Below, piece after piece: positions 32,582 through 44,258 of a DNA stretch of 64,000 nt (position 1 is the first letter of the stretch; every line of letters starts with the position of its first letter). Location of the stretch: positions 124,001 to 188,000 of the forward strand of contig JAKOGI010001173.1 of the NCBI GenBank assembly GCA_029747015.1, written 5' to 3'. The notes under the pieces were generated by a model. The model was not told the origin of the DNA. It worked only from the letters and a program-made list of their open reading frames with translations, and did no database searches. The position numbers and the translations under genes are program-made. Origin of the DNA: Carnegiea gigantea. Lineage: Eukaryota > Streptophyta > Magnoliopsida > Caryophyllales > Cactaceae.

Positions 32582-34313
32582 ATGAGTACACCACAAGGAA
32601 TCCTTGAAGGGCAATCCATTACTCGACCACCCTATTTCAACGGCCAACATTATAGTTGGTGGAAGAATAGGATGGAGAACTATATTCAGGCAGAAGATTA
32701 TGAGTTATGGATGCTCATCAAGAACGGGCCCTTGTTCCCACCAAGGTGCTTGAAGATGGTAAGAAGGTTCCCAAGGAACCCATAGAGTTTGATGGTGAAG
32801 ACTATAAGAAAATGGAAAAGAATGCAAAGGCCAAGAAGCTATTATATTTTGGCCTAGATCCAGATGAATATACACGTATCTCGGAGTGTGAGTCAGCTCA
32901 GGAGATATGGAATGCCCTCCAAGTAGCTCATGAAGGAACAAGTCAAGTCAAACAATCACGTATTGAGCTACTTATGAGGCAATATGAGTTGTTTGATATG
33001 GGTGATCGTCAGAACGTGATGGATATGTACACACGCTTCACCCACATAACAAACAGCTAAAATCCCTGGGAAAATCCTTCACCACAGAAGAGCTGGTGAG
33101 GAAGACTCTAAGGATTTTACCTCGGTCTTGGGAAGCGAAGGTGACAGCCATCCAAGAAGCTAAAGACATGAACAAGATCACTCTCGACGAGTTGATTGGC
33201 AATCTTCAAACCTATGAACTCAGAAAGAACTCACAACAAAAAGAGGAGCAGAAGAAAGATCGTGGGCTTGCCTTGAAAGCACAAGAGGATGATGACTTTG
33301 ACCTTGAGGATGAAGAGATGGCCTTAATGACAAGAAAGTTCAAGAAATTCTTCAAAAAGGTCAAAGAAAACAGCAAAGGAAAAGACTTCAGTAAGTCCAG
33401 AAACACCCCCCGAGAACAGTTCACAGGGTGTTTTAAGTGTGGCAAACCAGATCACATTGTGAAGAACTGTCCACTACTTCGAGAAGAGCAAGAGCAAGAA
33501 CACCCCGGGAAACAAGGTAGAAAACAAGCTGCAAGCAGTTCTGGGAGACGATTCTCAAAGGATATGCTTGCTGCCTGGGGAGATTCCTCTGAGGATGAAG
33601 GTGAGTCTGAAACTGATGAAGGCGCTGTAGCTCTCATGGCACAAAGTGACACGGATTCAGATGATGAATCAACAAACAGTCTTACTAATCTCAAGAACAC
33701 GGTACGTGGTCTCAATAAAGCAACTCTCGAAGAACTTCTGTATACCTTGATGGATACTTGTGCTGAATTGAAACAAGATGTCCGAGACCTAGAACTAGAA
33801 AATGAGATCCTTAAAAATGAAAAATTGGGCTTACATGAAAATATTAATACGCTCAAAGAAAACCTCTTTATAAAAGAAGGAGATTATTCTCGAATGGAGA
33901 AAAAACTCTTTGAGGTGGAAGGAATGGTTGAGTCCTTGCTCAAGGAGAACAAGGGTTTGCATGCTAATATAGAAAAACTGGAAACCGAGCTTATCACAAC
34001 CAAGCGCCGGAACAAGTCCTCACAAGCCCTTGATTGGTTAAACACTCACCACAGTCGAAACAAAAAGGGACTTGGATATAAGCCTAAACAAACAGTTTAC
34101 CCAATTCATAGAAAGTATGTGGGATTACCTGAAAACATTGTTTGCTTTCATTGTGGTAAAACTGGTCACTATCGATATTCATGTCCTCTGAGAAGGTATG
34201 TGATTGAAAAAAATGAAAGGTATGTGAAACAAATCTGGATTAGAAAAGATGAGCTTTACTTGTCTAAAAGAATGGGACCCAAGTGGATCTGGGTTCCCAA
34301 AACTAACCTGTGA
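32582..34313 (+). pseudogene. gag: Sirevirus gag, two CCHC knuckles
   Basis: Starts MSTPQGILEGQSITRPPYFN at 32582, with YSWWKNRMENYI, the typical copia Gag start. The gag domain continues in shifted frames: LLYFGLDPDEYTRISECESA, QEIWNALQVAHEGTSQVKQ and LRILPRSWEAKVTAIQEAKD. Two single-base losses (about 32735 and about 33057) break it. From 33096 a 405-codon frame holds CFKCGKPDHIVKNC (about 33430), an acidic stretch, a leucine-rich coiled coil (about 33780-34010) and a second knuckle CFHCGKTGHYRYSC (about 34143). It ends at a TGA at 34311-34313 that is in frame with protease. Confidence 0.9.
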
Positions 34314-35706
34314 TTTGTTTTACAGGCTGAAGTGAGAGAGAACAAGCCCACAAACAACCCAGCAAACAGGGTAAGAAACACCCTGTCAAACAGATCAGAA
34401 AACAACCTTGAAAACAGGCAGCTGTGGTATGTTGATAGTGGGTGTTCGTGACATATGACTGGAGAAAAATCAAACTTTCTCTCACTTACAGCTTCAACCG
34501 GTGGGAGCGTGGCTTTTGGCAACGGCAAGTCTGGGATAATTGTCGGTGTAGGTAGCATGGGTAAAACTCTCTCCCACTCAATTGATAATGTGCACTTAGT
34601 TGATGGTTTAAAGCATAATTTACTAAGTGTGTCCCAACTGTGTGACAAGAACAACCTAGTGGGGTTCTCACGAACACATTGCTTGGTTGTCAATGTCAAC
34701 ACAGGAGATGTCGTATTAAGGGGGAAGCGACACAAAAATGTTTACAAAGTATGTATTTCCACTCTTCCCAAAACAACCTGACTTGTTTGAGTGCTGTGAA
34801 TGATGACATAATGCTCTGGCACAAGAGACTAGGTCATGCAAGCCTTAATCTTTTAAACAAACTTGTTTCAAAAGACCTGGTTATTGGACTACCTTCCATC
34901 AAATTTAATGATGACAAGGTATGTGAAGCTTGTGCAAAAGGCAAACAAGCCAGATCTTCTTTAAATCGAAAAAATGTGTAAGCACTACCCGAGCTCTAGA
35001 ATTATTACACATTGATTTGTGTGGTCCCATGAGGATAACTAGTAGAGGTGGGAAAAAGTATGTGCTTGTTGTAGTGGATGATTACTCTCGATTTACTTGG
35101 ACCTTGTTTTTTGCATCCAAAGATGAAACCTTTGAGAATTTTATTGCCTTTCTCAAAAAGGTTGAAAAGAGAGTAGGACACTCTTTAATTAGCTTGAGAT
35201 CTGATCATGGAACTGAGTTTGAAAATGTAAGTTTTATCAACTATTGTAATGAACATGGTGTTGATCATAACTTCTCAGCTCCAAGAACACCCCAATAAAA
35301 TGGGGTGGTTGAGCGCAAAAATCGCACCCTGGAAGACATGACCAGAACAATGCTTATTGCTAGTGGTCTTCCTAAGTATTTCTGGGCAGAAGCATTGAAC
35401 ACCTCATGTTACATTATAAATAGATGCATGATCAGACCCATTTTGAACAAAACTCCTTATGAACTTTTCAAGGGCAGAAAACCCAATATTACGCACCCAA
35501 GAACATTTGGTTGTAGGTGTTTTGTGCATAATAATGGGGAGGATGCCTTAGGAAAGTTTGACCATAGGAGTGATGAGGTAATATTTCTTGGCTATTCCTC
35601 TCACAGCAAGGCATACAAAGTCTTTAACAAAAGGACCTTGTGTGTTGAGCAAAGTGTGCATGTGCTTTTTGATGAATCTAACTTGTTGAGTGAGAATGAT
35701 GCATAG
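34314..35706 (+). pseudogene. pol: Sirevirus protease and integrase
   Basis: Protease: WYVDSGCS*HMTG at about 34425, where the arginine codon expected after CS has become TGA, then SVAFGNGKSG and LVDGLKHNLLSVSQLCD. Integrase: zinc domain LWHKRLGHAS...CEACAKGKQ (34814-34951), core with HIDLCGPM, LVVVDDYSRFTW, SDHGTEFENV and NGVVERKNRTLEDM, giving the DDE set; then FLGYSSHSKAYKVFNKRT. Frame changes fall near 34780 and 34975, and CAA to TAA stops it before NGVVE at 35296. It is not functional. Confidence 0.9.
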
Positions 35707-37628
35707 GAAGAAGAACTTGAATTAGGTCTTGTTCGAAAAGAAGTGTTGCTCCAAGATAAACGAGGTAAGAACACCATGGAGAAAACAACTCCTGAAGGTG
35801 TTCCTCAGAACAGCAGGCAAGGTGAACACCAAACAAGGGGAAACACCGTTGAACCCTGTTCGAGACTATGTTCTTCAGGAACAGGCTTACTAACAGGTGC
35901 AGAAACAGGCTCAGGAGATGATCGTAAGCTTGATATTACGACTAGAGTAGAGCATGGGTCTGTGGATCCTCTTACTCTACGACCATGGAAGTACCATAGT
36001 TCTCACCCCCTTGATCAAATTCTGTCTGATATTAACAGTGGAGTGCAAACTAGGTCTAAGCTTAAGAATTTCTGTGCTTTCTATGCTTTTCTCTCTAATA
36101 TAAAGCCAAAAAGTGTGAATGAAGCTCTTGCAGATTCAGATTGGGTCACGGCAATGTAAGAAGAGCTCCATCAATTTGAAAGAAACAAAGTATGGCACCT
36201 TCTACCTAAACCTGCAGAGAGAACAATCATTGTAACCAAGTGGGTGTTCCGAAACAAACTGGATGAGTCAGGAACAGTCACTAGGAACAAGGCACGGCTG
36301 GTTGTTCAAGGGTATAATCAAGAAGAAGGGATCGATTATGAAGAAACCTTTGCAGCAGTTGCTAGAATTGAGGCTATTTGAATCTTAATAGCCTTTGCAG
36401 CTCATATGGAAATCAAGCTATATCAAATGGACGTGAAAAGTGCATTCCTCAACGGATACCTTAAAGAAGAGGTGTATGTCAAACAACCCCCTGGTTTTGA
36501 AAACAGCGAATTTCCTAACCATGTTTTCAAACTTGACAAAGCTCTTTATGGCCTACAACAAGCTCCTAGAGCTTGGTACGAACGGTTGTCAAGTTTTTTA
36601 ATTGAAAATGATTTTAGAAGAGGCAAGGTAGACAATACCTTGTTTCTAAAATCTAAGGGGGAACATTTATTGATTGTCCAAATATATGTTGATAACATTA
36701 TATTTGGTGCAACTCATCATGATTTATGCAATGAATTTTCAAATATGATGAGGAGTGAGTTTGAGATGAGCATGATGGGTAAGCTTAACTTTTTCTTAGG
36801 CTTACAAATCAAGTAAACTCCAAACGGCACCATGATCCATCAACAAAAGTATATCAAGGAGCTACTTAAGCGTTTTGGGATGGAGTTGGCCAAACCCGTA
36901 GACACTCCTATTTCTCCTTCAACCAGGTTGGTTATGGATGATGGGAGTCCCTCAGTTGAGGAGAAACTCTATAGGGGCATGATTGGGTCACTCCTATACC
37001 TAACCGCCAGTAGACAGGATATTGTTTTTAGTGTTGGTTTATGTGCCCGTTTTCAGTCTAATCCTAAGGAAACTCATCTTAAGGCTGTGAAACGGATACT
37101 AAGATATTTGAAACATACACCCAATTTAGCCTTATGGTATCCTAGAGGTTGCCATTTTGATCTTGTTGGATATGCTAATGCTGGCTATGCTGGATTCCTA
37201 GTTGATAGAAAGAGTACCTCAGGTATGACTCACTTTCTTGGACCCTGTTTGGTATCTTGGGCTACCAAGAAGCAACATTCTGTTGCCATGTCCACAGCAG
37301 AAGCTGAATATGTTGCAGCGGCTTCATGTTGTGCTCAACTGTTGTGGATAAGGCAACAGCTTAAGGACTTTTGTGTTGACATTGGATGCATTCCTATTTT
37401 TGTGATAACACAAGTGCAATTAATATTGCCAAAAATCCATGTCAACATAAAATAACAAAGCATATTGACATTCGACATCATTTCTTGAGAGATAATGTTG
37501 AAAAGGGTTTAATCTCTATGAATTTTTGCACAACGGAAAATCAAATTGCTGATATATTCACTAAGACACTAGCTAGAGATCAATTTGAGAGAAATAGACT
37601 GGAACTAGGGTTGGTGAGAACACCCTGA
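35707..37628 (+). pseudogene. pol: Sirevirus reverse transcriptase and RNase H
   Basis: A linker (to about 36160) rich in AACACC/AACAGG words precedes [62 protein letters not shown]. The polymerase box reads YVDNIIFG instead of YVDDIIFG, so the second catalytic aspartate is lost. RNase H: DLVGYANAGYAGFLVDRKST (usual SDADYAG) and MSTAEAEYVAAASC. A one-base loss at about 37400 shifts the end (CDNTSAINIAKNP ... IADIFTKTL). TGA stop at 37626. In-frame stops at 36157, 36379 and 36814 add to the damage. Confidence 0.92.
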
Positions 37629-38087
37629 GATACCTGTTTCCAGAACATAAACTGGGTTTGGTAAGATCAACCTTTAACACCCCGTTCTCTCCCCGTGTTT
37701 GCAAATGTTATTAACGACGGATGTGATTGCATACACTCGAATTACGTGCATTTTGTCTCTACTTATCCACTTAGTGCAGCATAAGGGGATGTACTGGAGC
37801 CGCCTTAATACCATTAAGTCCAATCAAGATTAGACGGCAAAGAACCGGCATAACGAAGAGAACAGGTACGCCCCTTGGTTGCCCGATGTGTTTTCTTTCC
37901 TTCCCAAGGCACAAGCTTTTAATGCTCACACCCGTTGCAAACCGAGAAATCTTCTAAAGATTTTGGGTGCTCTCTCTCTCTTTCTCTTTATATGCCCTGT
38001 TCTCAGTTCTGCCGTTCATCTCACACACAAGCGAAACCTGAAAACCCTGCAATAACCTTAAACCCTAATCTCTCTCTTCTAGCAACA
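37629..38087 (+). promoter_or_regulatory. Spacer and candidate internal promoter / splice acceptor before env-like ORF
   Basis: 459 bp with no gene. At 37968-37995 a CT repeat is followed by CTTTATATGCCC, which looks like a TATA box about 100 bp upstream of the env-like ATG, and by a pyrimidine-rich run ending in CTGTTCTCAG (37996-38006), which fits a 3' splice site. AAACCCTAATCTCTCTCTTC (38060-38079) has the look of a plant 5' UTR. Either route could make a subgenomic RNA (inference). Confidence 0.4.
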
Positions 38088-39955
38088 ATGGCTCCCAACA
38101 ACTCCTCTCAATCAAAAGCCCTCGTTCTTGGGTCCTCAATCCCTGTTCCCCCTCACCCAATCCTGTACAAGCCTTTCAAATTCCTGGAAAGCTTGTCCCT
38201 ACAATCAGTGGGAATGGGGATGGATGATATTCCCTTCGAGTGTGGAAGGGAATTGGTGTTCCTTGTAGGGACAATTGCTTGTCCCATTAAGGTCGAGTCA
38301 GAGGGTAAACTATCGGGGTCTCAAGACCAACTCTTGGAAACCCCTGAAGGGTTTAATTTTGAGCCCTGTTCTTATGGGTTGTTTCCTAACACAGCGACAG
38401 AAACAGGGGTTGCCTCTGTCGAAGGTGTGTATATGGAGGATCTGAATGTCGACTTCCAAGGGAAGTCAAATGAGACATCAGAGGAAAGTTTAGAGAAGGA
38501 TTCTCTCTCTGAGGCTGAAACCCCCACTCCGGTCGCTCAAACTGGAGAGAAAAGGAAAAGGGTGAAAATAGTGGCCAGGCGTAGCAGAACGCCAAGAACA
38601 CGGCCATAACCAAGGTCTCAGCCCTCTCAAACTCCCTCTTCTCCACAATCCTCCAAGCCTTCTCGCAAATCTGCGAGAATAGCTTTTCAATCCTCTCAAC
38701 GTATCTCCAAACCCTCTGCTCCTGTCATCGAGGAGATTTCCTCCTCTTCTACCGAAGGGTTCTTGAGTTCTGACTCTGAGAACACCACCTTCAAATAGGG
38801 GACACCGGTGTTCTCCGAGTCCTCTGAACAAGCCCCTCCAAAATCAACCACTAAACCTGCTGTGAAGCCCACTCCTACAAAAACACCCCTCAAGCGAAAG
38901 CCCAGAACAACCCCCCTACCAGAAGCTACCACCTCTGTTCCTGCCCCCAAACGCCCAAGGCAGTTCACTCCCTCTCCTATGTCTGACAAACATGCGCAGT
39001 TGCTTAAGCGCAATGTCGTCAGGGGGAAGGTAGTGAATGTAAGCTTTTTCGAGGAACAGGGTCTGGGGTGTTCCTGACCAAGTTGCGCGCTCAAGGCTGG
39101 CTCGACTTGTTTGCAAACACCCAGCTGGGGTGTTCTGTGCCTGAGTTGGCTGAGTTTTACGCCAACTGCAGTGTCACCGAAGGGGTGGTGACTAGTTTTA
39201 TGAATGGGCAACGCATTAAGGTTGATGCGCCCACACTTGGGAAAATTTTGGGAGTACCCTCCCGAGGCTTTGACGTGTATGTGAGGGAAGACAAAACAAC
39301 CCTAGAAACAGCCGGGCTCCTAGAGGTGTCCTAACGCCTCAGTCAAAAACAGGGCCTGAGAACACCCCTCTCTGTTAAGAAGGGTGAAATGACCTCCCTG
39401 CACCAACTATTGTTTATGTTCACTATCAAGAACATAATTCCGCGAGGTCAAGGGCGAAACTCAGCTGATGCCCTCGATCAATGCCTGGTAGACTTACTGG
39501 ATCGGGAGGAACCAATCAACCTTTCTGCAATCATAATTCGCCACATAAGGCGAATTGCGAACACCACCTGGGCCCATGATCTTGGATATGGGTTTCTGCT
39601 GATAAGGGTGTTTGAGCACCTTGGGATAGTGCTCACACGGCGAGTGGAGGCCCAAGTCGTTGATGCGATTGGGATTAACACTCTGCTCGGGTGTGGCTAT
39701 GAGGTTGGCGAAGGGTCAGTCTCCAAACAGGGTCGTCGACTACCTCGACCACCTGTTTCTGGGCAACCTTCCATCAAACTTGAGGCTGTTTTTGAGGACA
39801 ATGCTCGCCTCAAGGATGAGCTCTCAGCTGCCAAGGCTGCTCTTGCTGAGGAGCAAGCCCTCTCCGCCAAACGCCATGAGGAATTGCTTGCCCTTCTCTC
39901 CACTCTTGCCCCCAGCATTCCTCCTCTGCAAACGAGACCACCCCCTGCAACCTGA
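38088..39955 (+). pseudogene. Sirevirus env-like / plant transposon-domain ORF
   Basis: The ATG at 38088 (AACAATGGCT context) starts MAPNNSSQSKALVLGSSIPV. A proline/serine/lysine-rich basic middle (about 38540-38990) follows, then KLRAQGWLDLFANTQLGCSV, ELAEFYANCSVTEGVVTSFM and VDAPTLGKILGVPSRGF. This resembles the 'putative plant transposon protein' domain (PF20167, from memory) found in the extra ORF of Sireviruses. The C-terminus has a predicted coiled coil (DELSAAKAALAEEQALSAKR). There is no clear signal peptide or membrane segment, so 'envelope' is positional only. About 620 codons, with stops at 38607, 38797 and 39332 and a frameshift near 39060. Confidence 0.7.
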
Positions 39956-40254
39956 TTCTCTAGGCTGTTCTCTTGTCTCCTCCCATCTTCGTTTTTGGCA
40001 TTGTACTGTATTTAATGCAATATCTCCTTAATGATGCTTCTTGCACCTTATGCTCTATATTTCTTTTCTTGCATTCATACTGCTGTTTCTGTTTTTAATG
40101 ATGCCAAAAGGGGGAATAAGACCATATGAATAAAACCATATGACATGCTCTATGACCTAGCACCTAGAGGATCCCTATCAGCATTAAACGTTGTTAAGCT
40201 TTTTAATTTGGTTAATATGGTCACTTGGTTTGTCAGCATCAAAAAGGGGGAATT
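39956..40254 (+). other. Sirevirus 3' noncoding region and PPT
   Basis: About 300 bp with no gene. AAAAGGGGGAATAAG at about 40107-40121 is a second PPT-like block; the terminal PPT AAAAAGGGGGAATT (40241-40254) touches the 3' LTR. Confidence 0.75.
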
Positions 40255-41719
40255 TGTTGATTATATTAAGTTTTGATGATAACAAATCCAAGAGTAACAT
40301 ATTTGTCTAAGTAATGTTGTTCCAAACAAGCTCTCCAAACAGGGCCTAATACACCGTTGTTCCTACACCGCTGTTTGTGATATTTTATTAACCTGGTGGC
40401 TAAATGTTGAGAACAAATCTTAGGAACAGGTTCCGAGCTTCAGTGACACAAGATCAGCAAACAACACATGGTTTAAGTCTTGAGGAACATTCAGCTACAC
40501 AAGATCACCCAAGGAATTAAGGTGACCAAGGTGTTTTGGAGCAGCATATTCTCTCTTGACAAGACAACTAATTCTTACAAGGAGTCTTGGTTAATTTAGT
40601 TTTTATCTTTTAGACTCTTGTTAATATGCCAATCTTGAAAGTATCATTTTTTAGCACTTCTTGAAAACGGTTTTCGAAAAGTTGCTTTGGGACACCATTT
40701 CCAAACAACCCTGCAAACAGGGTGCCTAGGGTGTTCTCAAAAACTACAGCAGCTACATCAGTCTTATTTGGAAATTTGCTTCGGTTGGCCGCTAGATCTA
40801 AAAAGATTTGTTTTGAATTTGAAAAATTGCAAAACCGTTTTTGCTAAAGATTTCTCTTGAAAGATTCTTATCCCTTATTTTTAGGTCTTGATTGAATTTG
40901 GGATAAATCAAGATTTTATCCTTTTCAAGCTAGATTACTCGGCCAAGATATTTTAAGAAAATCTTCTCTCCTCTCTTAGCCGTTGGAAATCTTTGGTGAA
41001 TCTTCTAAACGACTAAAAATAGAGGATTTTCCCTATCTTTTGAAAAAGAATAGCCGTTGGGTTGTGCGTTTAAATATTGAAATTCCCTCTCCCATTTGAC
41101 AATCCGGTTTTTACAAAGAAGTAAGAGATTTTTAGAGCTGAATTTCAAAGAGAAAAACCGTGAGAAGATTGTGCTTAACTGAGCTTTCAATTTCTTGGCA
41201 TAATAGGACTTCATTGTACCTTAAATCTGCTTAAGTCAGAAGCACCCCAGTAAGGTGTTTTGTACCCATGTTCTCAGAACAGAAAGTGAGTGAGTGTGTC
41301 CTCAGTCGTGTGGACTTTGGACGTGTCCTATCTGGTGAGATTGGACGTGGTGTAACCTGTCTTAGGGAAGAAGGTTACGTGGTTACAAGTTGTAACAAGG
41401 AGTGTTGCTTTTGTAACGTTTTCAGCCTGTTAGTGAAGTGGTTAAATCCTACACGAGGTAGGTCGTGGTTTTTCACACCTCAGTTGGGCTAGAGGTGTTT
41501 TCCACGTAAAAATTGTGTGTGCTTTATTTCTGCATTTATTACTTTGAATTTCGCGACTGAATCAATTGAGAACAACCGCTACAAACAAGGCGTAAGGCTG
41601 TTTGTGATTTACAAACAATCTCTGCAATGAAGTGCTACGGTTGTTTGTCAGTTATTAGGCGAAAATCGACCACCACAATTCACCCCCCTCTTGTAGTTGT
41701 GTACTCTTGGAATTCAACA
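40255..41719 (+). repeat. Sirevirus 3' LTR
   Basis: 1465 bp, TGTTGATTATATTAAG to GGAATTCAACA, the same length as the 5' LTR with roughly 40 differences by eye. After it element E resumes (ACAAGGCATTTCAAAATC). Confidence 0.92.
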
Positions 41720-43370
41720 ACAAGGCATTTCAAAATCAGGAGAAGGTGAATGTTTTCAAAGAATTATGAAACCACAAACCAGATATCAAATTTGATACCC
41801 CTTAAGAACCACAAAGCACATCATGCATGCACATAGAACTCAGCAGAGACAAATGGACCAGTGGAACCTCACATTTGGGAAATGTCAATTACTTCTATTA
41901 ATGTGTTTGAAATACAACACAGGTTAACTCAAGACTCATTCCAAAGATACAAACTACCATATGCTCACTGAGGCCCTCAATTTCTCGACCACTGAGAATG
42001 CAATGGGTACATAACAATTAAGAGGACTCTACATGGGTTACAATGTGGGCGAACATGGTTAATGGAAAAGAGTGGACAAACGAATTTGGACAACATGGAG
42101 CTACTTAGCCAAGTGATTAAGGAGTAACCATGAAGTTCATTAACACTCCAAACCCAAAAAATATAATGAACATACCTAATGAATCAAATAGGACATGTGT
42201 TGACAAAGAAAGAAACTCAAGCTATTTACATGTCCAATTCCAATCACTTGTTCATTTTTTTTTCTATTTTTTTATTTTCTTTTTTTCCAATAAGATTTTT
42301 TCTGTTTGCCTCATTTTTTTTCTTATGGGAAATCAAAAGAGAATTTTAATGATTGAAAGGCACAAGATCAATGACTATCAACTCACAACCTAATTCATAT
42401 GTACATATACATCATGAACAAGAGGTGAACAAAACAAAATGCTCAATGTCATTAACCCCTCAACAAACTAACATACCAAAGCCACCTTAAACACCCCTAA
42501 AACTATCCATTACATATCTAAAGTGATGCTTCATAAACTAGGCTCAAAAGTAGGAATATGCATGTATGTCCCAGGGCTAATATGCAGGGATGATAACAGG
42601 ACGAGGATTAAAGCTCAAAGGGGCTAGCAACGAGGATTAACATACAACTCAAGGTAGGCAATTTAGACATGTGACCAAATTGTCCAAATGAAGAATGCCT
42701 CCACCACATCATCAAATGCACACATGCAAATATGGTTATAAACAAGACCCTAGACAAGTTCTAGAGATGCAACATGAAAGAACATGAGATAAGTATGATA
42801 AAGTAGTCCAAACAAGGCTTAAAATTTCAGAGGATATTTGCCTAAGTCTTAATTTGCTCATAAAAAGAAGAACATGTGCCAACAATAGTGCTAAGGGCTC
42901 CAAAGAGTAATAAAGTTCTCAATCAAGTCAAGGGCCAAAATAAGAGACATTTGCAAAACCAACAAAAATTTTTACACCAAGGGGCCACTCGTTAAAATTG
43001 CTCAACCCCATGAAAGCTATATTGCCTAGAGAATCATCGTCGTAGGGCCTTTTTTTAAAATTTTTTAATATTTTAATCTTCTTTAAGTTTTTTTCAAATG
43101 TGGCCCAAATCCTGAATGCAAACCTAAACATACAATTAATCGCTCTATATGCAACGCTCATGCTATTTAAACAAAACATGGCTAAACTAAGATGACAATA
43201 TGTAAAATATTAGTAAATGTAAACTATCGCCTCTAATGCTTAGACAATGCATTGCCCTCAACATAAACATATAGAGTCATTAAAAGACTAAGGGGAATAG
43301 GATCTTGAAAAAACACCTAATAAAAAGGCTAAAAACTTATGAAAGAAAAACCAAGAGAAAAGGAAAAGAG

Positions 43371-43753
43371 CCTTAGGTTGCTTCCCAAGCAGTGCTCCTT
43401 TTAGGTTGCTAGGTAGACCACTCATTGATCATCCTTTGGAAAGGGGGAAACTAATGAAAAGGGGACTTCACAACACAACTCTTGTCCTACCCTTGTCACG
43501 GGTCTCAAATTCAAACTTTTGGAAAAGAAGGAACGACTTCAAGTGGAGGGGGTCAAGATTCTTCCTAAGCAACAAATGACGCCAAGCTGCATGGTCTGTA
43601 TGCACAATCATTTTTGTGGTGGACACCATCAGATAGGCCACCATCACAAACAATCAAACTTGACCTCCAAGTTAAGGTCAATCTTAACACCACCCATGGG
43701 GGTAAAGATAGCGATTCTTATGTTAACTGCAATCGTCACTTAAATAACCCTTA
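43371..43753 (-). pseudogene. E RNase H C-terminal remnant
   Basis: Minus-strand frame 43653-43468 reads KMIVHTDHAAWRHLLLRKNL, then FLLFQKFEFETRDKG: the end of gypsy RNase H (HTDHAALRHLL ... LLLQEFDFEIRDKKG). The downstream minus-strand block AGCACTGCTTGGGAAGCAAC (43376-43395) is the counterpart of TTTTTGGGAGGCAACCCAAG in A1. RT and integrase are absent, exactly as in A1 and A2. Confidence 0.75.
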
Positions 43754-44258
43754 TCAAAAGCATAGACTTTCATCCTTGACATTACTAGGTGGTAAATTTT
43801 CAATCAAGTTCACCTTTGCACAATCAAGTCTATGACCCTTAGTAGACACATAATCAAGCTCATAAGCATTATTCAGGTACACATCAACCAATTCCACAAA
43901 CTCATCAGAGACTACCATATCATATCCCCAACAAGCCAATGAAGAAGGAGAAGAATGATGGCCCTTAAACAAACCAAATTTAGCATGGTGCTCCACCATA
44001 TTAAAGTCAACCTACCCTCTTGAAGATTGATTTTACATCCTGCATTGGCTAAGAAAGACCTCCCAAGAATGATTTAGATGTGAGCATCTTCAGCCATATC
44101 AAGGATCACAAAGTCTATTGGCACATAAAAATCACCCACCTTGATGGGAGCATCCTCCAAAATACCATAGGGGTACTTCATAGAACAATCCGCTAATTGA
44201 AGAAAGCCTTTAGGGAAGATGGGTTAGACTTATTAGGCTTCTTACTCTGATTCTTCTT
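43754..44258 (-). pseudogene. pro: E aspartic protease C-terminal half
   Basis: Minus-strand pieces read LQLADCSMKYPYGILEDAPI, VGDFYVPIDFVILDMAED, and ILGRSFLANAGCKINLQEGR, the second half of a retropepsin (ILGR[PS]FL motif). The N-terminal half with the catalytic D-L-G-A-S is not seen and appears deleted between this and the gag C-terminus. The following ORF 43999-43754 has no recognisable domain. Confidence 0.7.

Larger units (their letters stand above)
31062..41719 (+). mobile_element. Sirevirus-type Ty1/copia element with env-like ORF
   Basis: 10,658 bp. The two LTRs are each 1465 bp (31062-32526, 40255-41719), with ends TGTTGA...TTCA[AG]CA. The target duplication is ATAAG (31057-31061) / ACAAG (41720-41724). 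The initiator-Met primer site is at 32529-32540 and the PPT AAAAAGGGGGAA at 40241-40252. The order gag-PR-INT-RT-RNaseH is that of Ty1/copia; a large Gag with two CCHC knuckles, a gag-pol stop codon and an additional ORF after pol indicate the Sirevirus (SIRE/Maximus) lineage. By eye the LTRs differ at roughly 40 sites (about 97% identity), making it comparatively young. Confidence 0.92.
30890..43370 (-). other. E 3' noncoding region (interrupted by Sirevirus)
   Basis: Covers 30890-31061 and 41720-43370. It is homologous, in reverse, to the A1, A2, D and G 3' regions (e.g. ATCAATGGCAACC, CATTTGGGAAATGTCAAT). The internal block GTTGAGGGCAATGCATTGTC, then TAAGCATTAGAGG, is at about 43233-43262. 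T-rich runs lie at 42246-42330 and 43051-43090. No gene is seen; the short ORFs have no known domain. The terminal PPT is decayed (ACACATGTGAGAG). Confidence 0.65.

Noticed and set aside
33452..33856. 134-codon minus-strand, Ser-rich ORF opposite Sirevirus gag
   Set aside because: Antisense shadow of an acidic and Asp/Glu-rich gag region.
34256..34735. 159-codon minus-strand ORF opposite Sirevirus gag-protease
   Set aside because: Antisense shadow; the plus strand holds the protease motifs.
38490..39211. Minus-strand ORFs (113 and 171 codons) opposite the env-like ORF
   Set aside because: Shadows of the proline/serine/lysine-rich plus-strand ORF; no domain seen.
38088..39955. True viral envelope protein
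   Set aside because: No signal peptide, membrane segment or fusion-peptide-like stretch is visible; only its position after pol suggests env.
42130..42393. 87-codon ORF in the E 3' region with an F/I-rich segment (membrane-like)
   Set aside because: It comes from a T-rich tract conserved as DNA in noncoding regions of E, G and others, not as a frame.
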